A stretch of DNA of 64,000 bases from Hordeum vulgare subsp. vulgare (lineage: Eukaryota > Streptophyta > Magnoliopsida > Poales > Poaceae), in contig NC_058524.1 of assembly GCF_904849725.1 (NCBI RefSeq), positions 507,640,263 through 507,704,262 of the forward strand, given 5' to 3'. The position numbers were made by a program, and so were the translations under genes. The notes beneath the pieces were generated by a model. That model was not told the DNA's origin. It saw nothing but the letters and a program-made list of their open reading frames with translations, and made no database searches. This document shows, in pieces, positions 34,705 through 47,231 of this stretch (position 1 is the first letter of the stretch; each line of letters starts with the position of its first letter).

Positions 34705-37700
34705 ACTCACCCCCGCTCAAAAGAATCTCGTCCGGAGATTTAGAAGTCATCGGGAATAACGCAGGATACTCAAGTCGGAGACGATCCTCTCTTTCCCAAG
34801 TTGCCTCCTTTTCAGAATGATTTGACCGTTGAACTTTAAGAAACTTGAGGTTTCGATGTCGAGTGGTATGCTCAGCTTGATCAAGGGTACGCACGGGGTA
34901 TTCTCGGTATGAAAGGTTATCTTGGAGATCAAGCATTTCGTGGTCCACTTCACGGATAGGATCCGAAAAGCAACGCCTGAGTTGCGAGACGTGGAAGACA
35001 TCATGAACCTTAGAAAGATGCGGAGGAAGTTCCAACTGGTAGGCAACTTCTTCTCGTTTGGCAAGAATGCGAAAAGGACCAATGTAACGAGGAGCCAATT
35101 TGCCCTTGATAACGAATCGATGGGTACCCTTCAAAGGTGTAACCCGAAGGTAAGCCTTCTCGTCAACTTCAAAGGTCACAGCCTTATGATGACGATCATA
35201 TTGGCTCTTTTGACGAGACTGGGCTGTTTTCAACTTTTCACGAATAATGCGAACCTGCTCTTCTGCATCCTGGATCATGTCCGGGCCAAAGAGTTGCCTC
35301 TCCCCGGTTTCTGACCAATTAAGAGGTGTTCGACATCTTCGTCCATAAAGAACTTCAAAAGGAGCTTTGCCCAAGCTTGATTGATAACTATTGTTATAAG
35401 CGAATTCGGCGAATGGAAGACACTTCTCCCAATTCATACCGAACGATATAACACAAGCTCGGAGCATATCTTCTAGGATTTGATTCACTCTTTCTACTTG
35501 ACCACCTGATTGGGGATGGAAAGCAGTGCTAAAAGATAAGTGAGTCCCCATGGCATTCTGAAAACTTTCCGAGAAGAGAGAAGTAAAGATACTCCCACGG
35601 TCCGAGTTAATCTCCAAGGGAACACCATGAAGAGACACTATTCGAGAGAGATATAACTCTGCTAGCTGGCTAGCTGTTATACTCTCACGAACGAGAAGAA
35701 AATGAGCCACTTTGGAAAGACGGTCAATGACCACAAAGATAGCATTATTTCCTTTCTTGGTCTTGGGAAATCCGGTAATGAAATCCATGCTAACTTCATC
35801 CCATTTCCATTCAGGAATAGCTAGAGGTTGAAGGGTGCCAGCAGGCCTTTGATGTTCTACCTTAACTCGACGACAAATGTCGCAGTTAGCAACGAACTCA
35901 GCAATTTCTCTCTTCATCCTGGTCCACCAGAACCTCTGGCGTAGGTCCTGATACATCTTAGTACTACCGGGATGAATGGTGAGAGGAGAATCATGGGCGT
36001 CCTTAAGGATTAACTGCCTTAGATGTGGGTTCTTAGGAACCACTAGACGATTCTAGAAGAACACAACACCTTGATCGTTCATGGAAAATTCTTTAGCGTT
36101 TCCGCTAAAAATATTATCCTTGATCCGTGATATACCCTTGTCACGCTTTTGGCCAGCTATAATTTGATCCTTAAGGGTAGGCTTCGCCACCAGGGTAGAA
36201 AGGAATCCTTGAGGAACAATATGAAGATTCAACTTCCGAAAGTCCTCATAGATATGTGGTTGACCTTGTTGTAGCATCAAATTGTTACAATAAGATTTAC
36301 GACTTAGTGCATCGGCCATAACATTGGCCTTCCCCGGGGTGTAAGTTATCCCTAAGTCGTAATCCGAGATCAACTCAACCCACCGTCTTTGCCTGAGATT
36401 CAAATCCGGCTGGGTGAAGATATATTTCAGACTTTGGTGATCAGTGAATATTTCGCAACGATTACCCAGAAGGTAATGTCGCCAGGTTTTTAGTGCATGG
36501 ACCACAGCTGCAAGCTCAAGGTCATGTGTGGGATAATTATCCTCATGTGGATGCAACTGTCAAGATGCGTATGCGATCACATGACGATGTTGCATGAGAA
36601 TGCAACCTAATCCTTGTCGCGAGGCGTCGCAATAGATAACAAAGTCCTTAGAAAAATCTGGTGGTAGCAACACAGGTGCGGAAGTCAGGCGTCTTTTCAG
36701 TTCCTGAAAACTATTCTCACACTGTGGTGTCCACTCGAACTTTTTATCCTTCTTGAGGAGTTCAGTTAGAGGCTTTGCAACCTTGGAGAAATTCTCGACA
36801 AAGCGGTGACAATAGCTCGCTAGACCAAGAAAACTCCTAACTTGCTTAACCGATTCAGGTTGAGTCCAATCAAGGACAGCTTGAACTCTCTTGGGATTGA
36901 CAGGAATACCCTTACCAGAGATTACGTGACCTAGGTAGGTCACTTCTGGTAACCAAAATTCACATTTTGAAAACTTGGCATAAAGGCGATGCTCTCGAAG
37001 TTTCATCAATACCAGCCTTAGATGCTCGGCATGTTCTTGTTCGTTATTCGAGTAGATGAGAATATCATCGAGGTTTACCACGACGAATTTATCCAAATAC
37101 TCCATGAAGATTGAATTCATCAAACGAGAGAAGGTGGCTGGGGCATTGGTTAAACCGAAGGACATGACGGTGTACTCGTATTGGCCATAACGAGTAAGAA
37201 AAGACGTTTTTGGAATGTCCCCGTTCTTGATCTTTATTTGATGGTATCCCAACCTCAAATCCATTTTGGAGAAGACTGAGGATCCAGCGAGCTGATCATA
37301 CAGATCGTTGATCCTGGGGAGCGGATACTTGTTCTTTATGGTGACCAGATTATCTGGTCGGTAATCTACAACCATCCGATCCGTTCCATCTTTCTTCTTG
37401 ACGAAGAGGACGGGGCAAGCCCAAGGAGAAGAGCTAGGACGAATGAAACCTTTATTCAAGGACTCATCTAGTTGCTTCTTAAGTTCGGCTAGCTCCAGGG
37501 GTGCCATCTTATATGGTCTTCTAGCTATTGGGACAGTTCCCAGAACAAGATCTATCACGAACTCTACATCTCTGTCAGGTGGAATTCCTGGCAGTTCCTC
37601 TGGAAAAACATCCGGGAAGTCACGGACCACCGGAATGCCTTCAAGTTCCGGAAGAGGGCTGGCTTTTAGGGAATAGAGTTGGCATTTGGCAACTCGAGTA

Positions 37701-39181
37701 GAGATATTTACTATCTCACCCAAGGGATGGGTAAGCTGGACATTTCTAGAATGAGTATCAATCTTGGCATAGTGAGCTGACATCCAGTCCATACCCAAGA
37801 TGATATTAATATCCGAAGATTTCAAGTCTATCAATGAGGCTAGAAAAACTAGCTTGTCTACTAGAATTTAATTGTCATAGGTTATCCTAGAGGTTTGCCA
37901 TTTGCTACCAGGAGTTTGGACAACCAATGGAATTGGCATATCACAAAAAGACATGTTATGCAACTGTGCATAACTTTCTAAAATGAAGGAATGAGAAGAC
38001 CCAGTGTCAAAGAGAACAGACGCTGGGTGATGATTAACAAGAAGCATACCCAGTAAGACGTCGGGATCCTCTGTAGCTTCTTCTGCTGAGACATAGTTCA
38101 CACAGCCACGTGCAGGAGTTGGCTTCACATAGTAAGCTTTCCCCGACTTGCCTTGCCCGATGGACTTTCCGGGTTGCTTGGCACCCACATTTTGAGGACA
38201 CTCACGGGAGTCGTGCCCTGGTTCTCCACACTTGTAGCATATCACTTGGTTGGCACGTGGTGCAGCGTTGCTAGCTGGACCACCATAGGTTTTTGCTGGA
38301 GGGTTGGTTTGATTCGTCTCAGGCGCCACGTAGGATGGCCTCGGAGTGTATCTTGGCGACAGAGAACTGTTCGGAACCCACAGCCTGCGTTTGAGAAACG
38401 CGGAACCAGAAGATGAGCCAAAGTCACGGGAGTGCTTCCTTGTGGCTTCAAAGTCAGTATGACCAGTCTCGGCACTGATCGCCTTGTTGACCAGGGCTTG
38501 AAAGCTTGCACACTCGTGGAGGCGCAGATCACGAGGAAGCTCAGGGCTCAGACCCTTACGAAATCTTGCTTGCTTCTTGGCGTCAGTAGACACCACCTCT
38601 GTTGCATAGCGGGCGAGGTTACCGAACTCGCGGCTATAGGCATCCACGGTCAACTTGCCCTGAGTGAAGGCACATAACTCCTCTCTCTTTCTGTCCATCA
38701 GGCCCTCTGGAATATGGTGCAGACGAAAGGCTGCACTGAAGTCTGCCCATGTGGCTGCTGGTTCAGCGGGACGCATGGCTTCAAAGTTCTCCCACCACAG
38801 ATTGGTGGGTCCTTCCAGGAAATACGCCGCAAAGGTCACCTTGTCGGCCTCAGAAACATTCGCAGAGCGAATCTTGCGTGAGATGCTGCACAGCCAGTCA
38901 TCAGCGTCGAGGGGATCGACGGAATGATGAAACTTTGGAGGATTCAGCTTCACAAAGTCGTTGAGGGACACTTCAGCATTCCTAGGCTGACGAGCCGTAT
39001 TCTGCTCAATACGCTCTAACAGTCGGTTGGTCTCCCTTTTGTTTCTCTCTGCCTCAAGCATAACTTCCGCCAGAGAGGGCGGGTGAGGCAGGTCTTCCTG
39101 CGATGCTTGACTACCCTCGCCTTGCTCATGACCAGGGGCACGGTTCAACCTGGTGATCACCATCCTGACAAACAAACTCAC
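34691..39181 (-). pseudogene. gag-pol polyprotein of chromovirus D with three nonsense codons
   Basis: One frame of 1496 codons runs from ATG 39181 (or MVITRLNR at 39163, the likelier start) to 34691 with no frameshift. Gag ends with a zinc knuckle CYKCGEPGHDSREC at residues 315-328. Protease has FDTGSSHS (Asp about residue 392). RT has NLDDILIYS (first Asp residue 705). RNase H begins at FVIYCDAS. Integrase has HHCC zinc residues and the catalytic Asp (SMDF), Asp (NSDRGS) and Glu (QVERVNQ). The C-terminus has a chromodomain ending ATWEREDRLRLEYP. Stops lie at 37868-37870 (TAA), 36560-36562 (TGA) and 36053-36055 (TAG); each could come from one C-to-T change. The frame crosses the polypurine tract and ends 14 bp inside the LTR. 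All catalytic residues seem present, but the stops make it inactive. Confidence 0.92.
34705..34718 (-). promoter_or_regulatory. polypurine tract of chromovirus D
   Basis: On the minus strand GAGCGGGGGTGAGT directly precedes the TGTCACATCC start of the LTR. Confidence 0.85.
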
Positions 39182-39506
39182 AACTTAGACCAATATCATA
39201 TCAATACTAGCTATGGATTAAGAATTTACTGAACACACGGAATGCGAAAATGAATATCCGAACAACATGGTAACAAGCAACTGCTATAAATACACCATGG
39301 TTCATACACACCCTTACATAGTTCAGTACAACCTTAACCGAAGAGCAAACTACTGAAATTATGAAACTACTCATCAGAGGCTTACAAGCTTCCTATACAT
39401 TATTTATCTAGGCCTCCGGAATTCATTTCACATCACAGGCATACTTCACAAGTCACGCAGGACTGTGAATGTACGGCTACTACCATGCTATCCTTCCGCC
39501 CACAGC

Positions 39507-40280
39507 TCAGGCATCCGCATAGAACATCTCATAGAGATTACCTCCATGACCTGGAAGCTCAACCTACGGATCAGGAAACACTCCAGCCTGAGATCCCTGG
39601 GATCCATAAGGACACGGATGTGGCCTTGGTCCCTTGACTGGTGGTAAGAGGGGTCCCCGAAGAGGGGTGACTCCTCCTATAGCTGGCCAGTCAACGTGGG
39701 CCGAAAGATGGGTCCTAACAGGGTTCAACATCTCCATATCTCCGTACCCTGTCTGGACTACCGGTGCCAGCTGCGTCAAAGCCGTCCACAGACGGGCACG
39801 GGTAGCATAAAGCTCCAAGCGGAGAGCACGAGCATCCCTGTCTCTGTTCTCTAGCATCTCAACAGTGGACTGCAGTAGTGGATCCTCCATAGAAGAATCA
39901 AAATAGACTCCACTGAGGTATCCCTCTTCACCAGGCTGAGAGGCCGGAACATAGCAGAACTCTGAATTCTGCAGCAGTGCATGTCTCGCTCTCATAATGG
40001 TCAGCATTGAATAGGTAGCATCTTGTACTGCCATTTCAACAGTGACTCCCAACCCATGGGACGAATGGATTGGCTCCTCAGCTCCAGGGTAGTCTGGAAA
40101 TACCCTAGCAGTGCAGATATACTGGCTCTGGTTGAAGTCTCGGTACTGTTCCTCCACTGTGTACTCGGGGTACCAGCGGTAACCGCACAGCGACATCACC
40201 CTGACCAGCATGGCCGTATGACCCGGTACATCAATGCACCTGGTCGGACGTACCACCTGACGAGAAGGACGGCCAGGCAT
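39507..40280 (-). CDS. extra ORF between PBS and gag in chromovirus D, possible dsRNA-binding-like fold
   Basis: ATG at 40280 opens a frame of 238 codons to TAG 39564-39566; the frame then stays open 18 more codons to TGA 39507-39509, so the TAG may be a CAG changed by C-to-T. It starts MPGRPSRQVVRPTRC. Residues 35-98 include QYICTARVFPD, SSHGLGVTVEMAVQDATY and SMLTIMRA. This pattern of a strand, a Gly-rich turn and an Ala-rich helix recalls the second half of a double-stranded-RNA-binding motif, but the resemblance is weak and by eye. Residues about 145-185 (ENRDRDARALRLELYATRAR) look like a coiled coil. On the minus strand 'ctctatttacag' sits directly before the ATG and could be a splice acceptor. 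The ORF is in a different frame from gag. Its role is unknown. Confidence 0.6.
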
Positions 40281-40700
40281 CTGTAAATAGAGAGTAATGC
40301 GAAAGCATTAGAGCTCTGAATGCAAAATTGGGCAGCATAACAGCTGTAAATGCTCAAAAACAAATTTTCAGACAACCCAAAAATGGAATAGCGTAACCAC
40401 TCAAGTATCAAGTTCAACTCTCTGATCATCAAACTTACTTCCTTTTTCCTAGGAATGGAAGATACCCAAATATCTCTTGACCCGTAGTCCTATAATCTAC
40501 CGATCAGAAACACGAGCCTAGAAGAAGATGAGTAACATAGTCCTTAATTCCCGCAGAAAGAGGAGGATGACCAGAATAGAATAACTTGAGAAGAGAACAA
40601 GAGTCTTACGTCCCTTAAACAAACAATTCCCTTATATATAACTAAAGCAATTCTAGACTCAACTTCGACCAATTTGGCTTAGTAACCCTACAGTCAGTCA

Positions 40701-40714
40701 GGCTCTGATACCAA
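40701..40714 (-). promoter_or_regulatory. primer binding site of chromovirus D (tRNA-Met type)
   Basis: On the minus strand TTGGTATCAGAGCC lies 3 nt after the LTR end, the classic match to the 3' end of initiator tRNA-Met used by chromoviruses. Confidence 0.9.
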
Positions 40715-40717
40715 CGC

Positions 40718-43700
40718 TGTCGGGACCCCGATCCTAAGCCATAGGAATCCAGCCTGTAACACATCGCATCCCATTGCGGTCTCACGCACGGTTAACTCCA
40801 CGGCTGCAACCTTACCTTAGCCGGGACCGTTTGCGTCTTTTGACTCACGTATGCAATAGTGTCGCTAGCATTCCAATGTCAAAGAACCCGGATCGACAAG
40901 TCTAGTCATAATCCAAAGTGGCAGTACCACACAAGGACAAGCATACATGACCCAACAAAGCAGGTGTCGGTCACAGCGAGTGTAGACGAGTCGTAGCAAG
41001 CTACAAGGATTCCTTTACATCGCGTGACATTTCCCCAAAGGGGACAGACACAGCAGCTAAGAAGAACACATGTCGGTCAACCAATGTGTCTGGAGCAGTA
41101 GCAAGCTACCATGGCTCGTTGGATCACAAAGGGGCATTTCCCTGTAAGGAGTGCTACTAAAATTCACGACTAGGTAATCGAACCCCATACATATCAAGTA
41201 CGACACACGTACGCATGGCATACTGATATGTATAGATACATCGATGGCATCACAACATAACCATAAACATAAAAGATTTATTTAAGAGGCTCAGAAGAGC
41301 CACACACATAATATTACACAGTAAGGGTCTCACGACCCATAATAGCAGTCATTCAGTTACAAGCCAGCGGAAGAGTTTAAAACTGTCTGAGTACAGACAG
41401 GTGCAACTAGAAGGCACATGGCCTGACTATACTACAGACCCATCCTAGGGCCAGATCGTAGCTGGGACACCAGCTACTCGTCGTCGTCGATGTCTATGAA
41501 GAACCCACCATTAGGGTCATTAGCAACCTCTGCAACATTTATTAAACAAACATGAGTACGGAGGTACTCAGCAAGGCTTTCGGATAACTAACTACTCATG
41601 CAATTTATCAACAAGGTATGGTGGGATTTCATGCGGAAAGCCAGCATTTGACTCGTGGCTAGACATCTTGCATTTTAAAAATAATTTTGACAACTTGATT
41701 TCTCGCACACGAGTCCACTAACACCACAATCAATACACCATCGTGGAATCATTCCGTCTCCATACAGAATTGCCGTCCACGACACTCACGCTTATCTTGA
41801 CAATTTTATGGGTAGCCATTGAAGTTATCTATGAACAACATATGTCTCCAAGTAGTCCATATCCGCGGACGCGGCTATTCGAATAGATCATAACCCTGCA
41901 GGGGTGTACTTCGTCACACACGCTCTCGCCACTTATCTCCATGTGCACGTCATGCACCTCGGCAACCTTCAAGCGGAAGCCCAGCGAGCGAGTCGGCCAC
42001 GACTGTTAACCACACTAGTACCTAGTCCAGGTTTATCGCCTATCTGAGAGTAACCCGTACGGAAGTCCGGCCGAGGTTTCCGCCACGGCCTCAAACGATG
42101 TGCGCAGGGTTCCCAAGCCCACCATCCGGGTGCCACTTGGTACACCGTGCCACTGCCTACCGCATCACAGCCCACCTCTCAGGTCAGCACCGTGCACGGC
42201 CTCCAGCATGACTATAAACACCAGAAACTACTTGCAACTCCTGGACCGAGTACTAAGCTATTAATAAGTCGAGCGGGGTCATATTTCAGAGCCAAACATG
42301 TGGTAGTATCTAGTCTTGGATTACATACACGGAACTCAGTTCCTAAGGACGGTTCGAATGAAACAATCCGCCATGTACTCCTTCACAGCCTTTCACCGGT
42401 ACCTTTACCAAATCAGGTTCAACACACAACCTTTCCTTACCGAACACATTCTCACAATTCTGTTCATCTCCCAGATGACAGACCATACACAACTCTAAGG
42501 ATAGCATGCATAGCAAGATAAGGCACATCATGGCTCAAACAACTACCAGGTATGCTAGGTTGCAAGGTTCGGCAATTTACTGTGACAAGGATAGGTCATG
42601 CAAAGGAAGTGGGTTCAATTAACGTGGCAAAAGTAGTTGAAGCATTTGATCCTAATGCAATAAGTAAGTGCAGGAGAAAGAACATGGGATTTATCGGGAT
42701 GATCAAAATGGTTGCTTGCCTTGTTGCTCCGAGGAGTGACGATATCCGTCAGACGGATATTCGGTGGAATCCGGGGGGAGCGGAGCCTACCGAAAGGAAT
42801 GACAACAATCAATATCAAGCATATGCAATCAAGATGATGCATGAGCATGACATGAGAATGGAAGGTGATATACTATTATAACTAACATGTATTAGGTTTG
42901 AAGTTGATTTGAATCACATTCAAATATCACTTCAAACGAGGTATTCTCGGATACCATTTTTATTGATTCGACCTGATGCTCAGATCAACTTGATGTTAAC
43001 ATGCATGTAATGACATGTTAGGTTGCTGGTTTGTAATTAGGACAGTATTTGATCATGTCAATCATAGTGAAATTTAAATATTTTCCATATTCCATTTATA
43101 AAGTATTTATAAGAATTGACTTATTCATCAATCTACATGTTTGGGTTCTGTATAATTTTCAAACATGTTTGAAAATGACATATTCAGATTCCTTGAATTT
43201 TTCTGATACTTTTTCATATATAAATTATTTTCATTGAAGTTACAGATTAATTTCTATGAATTTTAGAAGTTTTAAACATTTCTGGAATTATTTTTCTACT
43301 CGAAAATCCCTTTACTGCATCAGCATGACATCAGCAGGTCCAACTGGCCGTTGAAAGTCAAACCTGACCAGTGGGACCCGCTGGTCAGTGTCTCTGGTCA
43401 GTTTTAGATTAAAATTATACTTAATTAGCAAATTAATCTCAGTGGACCCACATGTCACTGACTTATCGAATTAATTAAATTTATTTTCTTTAATCCTAAA
43501 CTCCCAGAAGCTGGCCCCAGACGTCAGTGGCTCAGGCCAGCTGAGATCCACCGGCGGCGAGGTCGTCCTCGCCGGCGGGGAGCCTCCGGCGACCACCAGT
43601 ACGGTGGAGGGCATCGGAAACATGCCTCCGACGGCCAAACTCACGGCAGAGACCACGGGGAGAACGGCCACTCGACGGCGCGCACGATGGGACAATCCCC

Positions 43701-44923
43701 AGGGGCTGGGGTGGCCGGAATCAACGCTGGTGACGAGCTTGGCGGCGACCAAGTTCGGCCATCGTCGAAGCCGTCGAATACAGGGTCAAAACGCATGGGG
43801 CTGGGCACCTAACGCATCTACATGACGTCCTGAGGCTGCTGGTGGCCTCAGACGGACCAACCCTTCACCGGAGGGCTACCGGCGACGAGCTGCAGCGGCG
43901 GTCCTCGTCGGGCTCCGATGGAACTTGGCCTAGAGGAGGGGATCGACGGGGAGATCTTAGGGGAAAGATGCGCAAGCTCACGAGAAGTGCAGAGAAGGGC
44001 TTAGACGGCTTGGGGAAGCACCGAGGGCGACGAATCGAGCAGAGCTCGCCGGCGGTCGAAGGTTGAAGACGACGGTGCCGAGGGCATTGCAGGGCTCGGG
44101 AAGGCTTCAGCTTCTGCAGGGAGGACCAGTTCGTCGAGGCGGAGCTAACGGCACACTCAGAATGAGGATCCTGTGGCTAGGGCCACGGGCAGCTCGAGCT
44201 CGAGCTCCTGTCAATGGTGGCAGAGGGGATCGGGAGAACCGAGAGGAGAGGGGGAGGAGTGAGCACGGGAATGGATAGCTACGAGCTCGGGGAGGTTATC
44301 CCCGTGCTTGCCAGCGCGAAGCGGCGGCCAGGCAGCCAGGGAGCTGCGTGGAGGCGCGCGGTGACGCGACGGCCACCTCCTGCTCCTACTGGCGAGGTGG
44401 AAGATGACAGGAACAGATGGGCCGGGCCAGGTGAGCGTCAGGTAAGGTTTTTCTCATTTTCTTTCTGATTTGTTTCTGTTTTGCTATTTCATTAACTTGC
44501 TATTTATTTCAGCTCCCAAATAGTTTGTAAAAGCTATTTTAAACACACCAGAATATTTGTTGGAATATTTCCAACCATTCCCAAAGTTTTCAATATTTTT
44601 GAAAGTTTAAAGTTTCTGATTTCAAATTTAAAACTTGAAACCAGTAGCTTTTGCATTTATTTAAAATGCTTAAAGTGTCAAGAAAATGGTTTTCTTCATT
44701 GCTCATTTACTTTCATGATTTATGAGAAAGATTGAACTTTTCTTGAGGCCATTTTGGGTTCATTGATTTTAACTAGTTTGGAATTTCCTTTATTTTAAGA
44801 AGTGGCTAGGGTTTTAGCATTTTCCTTCATCACTTGCTTTGTTCTTGTTGGAAATTTCCTAGATGCAATGCAAAGAAAACATGAGCACAAAGCTAACTTG
44901 CTTATGATGTCAAGGATGTGACA
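40718..44923 (-). mobile_element. 5' LTR of chromovirus D
   Basis: On the minus strand it starts TGTCACATCCTTGACATC (44923) and ends GGGGTCCCGACA (40718). It aligns with 30520-34704 from end to end, with a short insertion near 43160-43185. The GC-rich block is at 44430-43500. Open frames at 43471-44468 are mirrored in the other LTR and are not genes. Confidence 0.94.
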
Positions 44924-44928
44924 TCCAC

Positions 44929-47231
44929 GATGTGGACACACAGATGCACCATGACGTCAAAGAACACGTGCGGGAAGTACATCTCAAGCTCACATAGTAT
45001 GACAACGATCTCTTCCTGTAGCCTTCGGAGCTGCTTCACACTTATGGACTTTCGAGAGGTAACGTCAAAGAAGTTACAGAGACCAATAAGCGTGTCACAG
45101 ACGTGCTTGTCCATTATCCCTCTAATGGCAACCGGGAGTATCTGCTCATAATCATTTGACAGTCGTGAGAATTCATTCGGTTGAACCTTTTCTTCTTGGG
45201 GTCTAGAAATCTTCTTATCTTCCCACGGTAACTGGAACTGACTTTGATTCCCATAAGGCACTTGATGAATTGATCGATCTCCTTCGGACTTAAGGTGAAG
45301 CAAGAAGAGGGGCAATAATTCTCCTCCTTCTTGTTGAATTTTCTGCCCCTTTCCCCCTCCTCTGTCTCGGTCTCCATCTCCTCCATCAACTTTTTATGGT
45401 GGATGTCTTTCCTGATCTTCAAATCTTCCAAGTCTTTCCTTGCCTTCAGCCCATCCTTTGGTCTTCTCCGGCATGTTCATAAGTGTGCCAAGAAATCTCT
45501 CAAGGACATTCTTCATGATATGCATTTGATCAAGGCAATGAGGCGTGTCGTGATTGGGCCAGTACTCCAAGTCCCAGAAAACAGACCTCGTTTTCCATAC
45601 CTTCAGCAACGGTTGTGGCGCCTTTTTGATCTTTCCCGGCGCGGGGCATTGTTCCCAGTTTCTCAACAGCTCGTCGATTTCGGCGTCGCTCCTCTTACGT
45701 GGAAGTCCTTGAAGCTCAGCCATCCCATTGAATAGATCTCCACGCTTTCTCCACGAATCATCCTTCTCGAGCTATCTACGATGCCCCATGTACACGATTT
45801 TCCCAGACCCGCCATCTCTCGTTGACGTAAGCCGCTGAGACATTGTATCATCCATGCACCTCGTGCATCCGCAGTATCCGGGGGACACCTGGAGCGAGGT
45901 GTACCCGTAACCTAAATAGTCATGCACCGTCGTCATCAACGCGACTCTCATATGGAAATAGTCTTCTTTGCTGGCGTCCGATGTCCATGCTGGTGATTTC
46001 CATAACGTGTCTACCTCCTCTTGCAGAAGCCCCATATACAGCTAATACTATGTCCTGGTTGTTTCGGCCCTTTAATCAGCATGCACATGTGCATGTACTT
46101 TGTCTTCATGCACTTCCATGGGGGGAGGTTGTACATCCATACAAACACGGGTCATGTGGTGTGGTTGGTGTTCTGGTTTCCAAACGGATTCATGCCATCG
46201 GTACTCGCACCAAGCACGATGTTCCTTGGATCTTCTTTAGCAAATCCATATACGGTGTTGAATTCTCTCCACTGGCTACCATCTACGAGGTGTCTCAACC
46301 TCGGATCATCTCCATCGTCGGGCTTCTTCCTCCCCGCATGCCAGCTCATGAGCTTTGCTTCCTTAGGATCTATGCAATACCGCTTCAGATGGGGAGTGAT
46401 CGGAAAGTACCATACAACTTTCTGAGGAGCTTTCTTTCCTGCCTTCTTGTATCGAGAAGCATTGCACACTGGACAGTTAGTTTTTTCCGCGTGCTCTCCC
46501 CGATAAATGATGCAATCGTTGATGCATACGTGGTACCTAATGTGTGGAAAATCAAAAGGGCAAATGATTTTTTTGGCCTCCTCGACACTACTAGGACACA
46601 GGTTCCCCGCTGGAAGAACTTTATTATGTAGATACTTCAAGTGCTCATCGAGGCTTTTGTCTGTCCATTTGTTTTTTGCCTTCGTCTTTAGAAGTTCGAG
46701 CGTGAAACTCAAGAGGGTCACCTTGGGATCGCAACCTTCATACAATGGAGTCCTCGAGTCCACTTCAAGTTGAGCCAGCTTGGCCTCCTCTCTAGAAGAA
46801 TCTCTCTCGCTAGTCGCACTCTTGCGAAGGAGGTATTGAACATGAGGGTCTTGCACGATTGCACTTAGTAGCATCGAAGACTGCGACGTGACCACCACCT
46901 CTTCTCTGCCATGGTCGGACTCTTCTTCGCCGTGTCCGGAATCTTCACCGCCGCTGTCATTTCCGGAATCTTCCTCACCACCATGTCCGGCAACATCGTC
47001 TTCGTGTCGATCGGTCATCTCTTCGTCTTGCCCCATGTCGTTATTCCCTGCCATTTGGACGTCCTCCTCATCATCATCTTCTTCACTTATCCACCGAGTA
47101 TAGCCATCCATGAAACTATTCATCAGTAGGTGCGCCTTCAAAGTACCACGATCAAAAGGGTCAAAAAGGACTCCTTCCTTGCATCTTGCACACGGACATC
47201 TAATCCTAGTCCGATTATTTGCATGCATGTC
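44929..47231 (-). pseudogene. TNP2-type CACTA transposase, N-terminal and central part
   Basis: On the minus strand ATG 47231 (MDMHANNRTRIRCPCARC) is the likely start. The CPCARC cysteines and GTLKAHLLMNSFMDGYTRW are the transposase-associated zinc region. A Glu/Asp-rich linker follows, then the TNP2 core: LPAGNLCPSSVEEAKKIICP, CPVCNASRY, GASTDGMNPFGNQNTNHTT, LGYGYTSLQVSPGYCGCTRC, HCLDQMHIMKNVLERFLGTL and the DUF4218 start CELEMYFPHVFFDVMVHL. Damage: TGA at 46152-46154 where TGG is expected, a frameshift between 46152 and 46035, TAG at 45772-45774, and further shifts near 45430 and 45315. Frames upstream to 47387 are open but probably leader. The protein would recognise and cut CACTA ends. 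It continues at 30514-29324 beyond element D. Confidence 0.85.

Larger units (their letters stand above)
30520..44923 (-). mobile_element. element D: chromovirus (Tekay/Del-like Ty3/gypsy), duplication TCCAC
   Basis: Two 4.2 kb LTRs (30520-34704 and 40718-44923) enclose a 6.0 kb internal region read on the minus strand. TCCAC flanks the element at 30515-30519 and 44924-44928. The primer binding site fits tRNA-Met. Order on the minus strand: LTR, PBS, extra ORF, gag, protease, RT, RNase H, integrase, chromodomain, PPT, LTR. In one 120-bp stretch compared by eye (30601-30720 against the other LTR) I count 5 differences. It inserted into the DUF4218 region of the CACTA-1 transposase. Chromodomain and clade place it among chromoviruses; the family name is not resolved. 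Confidence 0.95.

Noticed and set aside
40701..40714. tRNA-like sequence
   Set aside because: It matches only the 3' end of tRNA-Met and lies next to the LTR, so it is a primer binding site and not a tRNA gene.
30520..44923. Reading the 4.2 kb direct repeats as a segmental duplication
   Set aside because: TG...CA ends, a PBS, a PPT, a gag-pol frame and the TCCAC duplication show they are LTRs of one element.
46888..47129. Serine-rich plus-strand frames
   Set aside because: They are the reverse reading of the Glu/Asp-rich linker of the TNP2 transposase.
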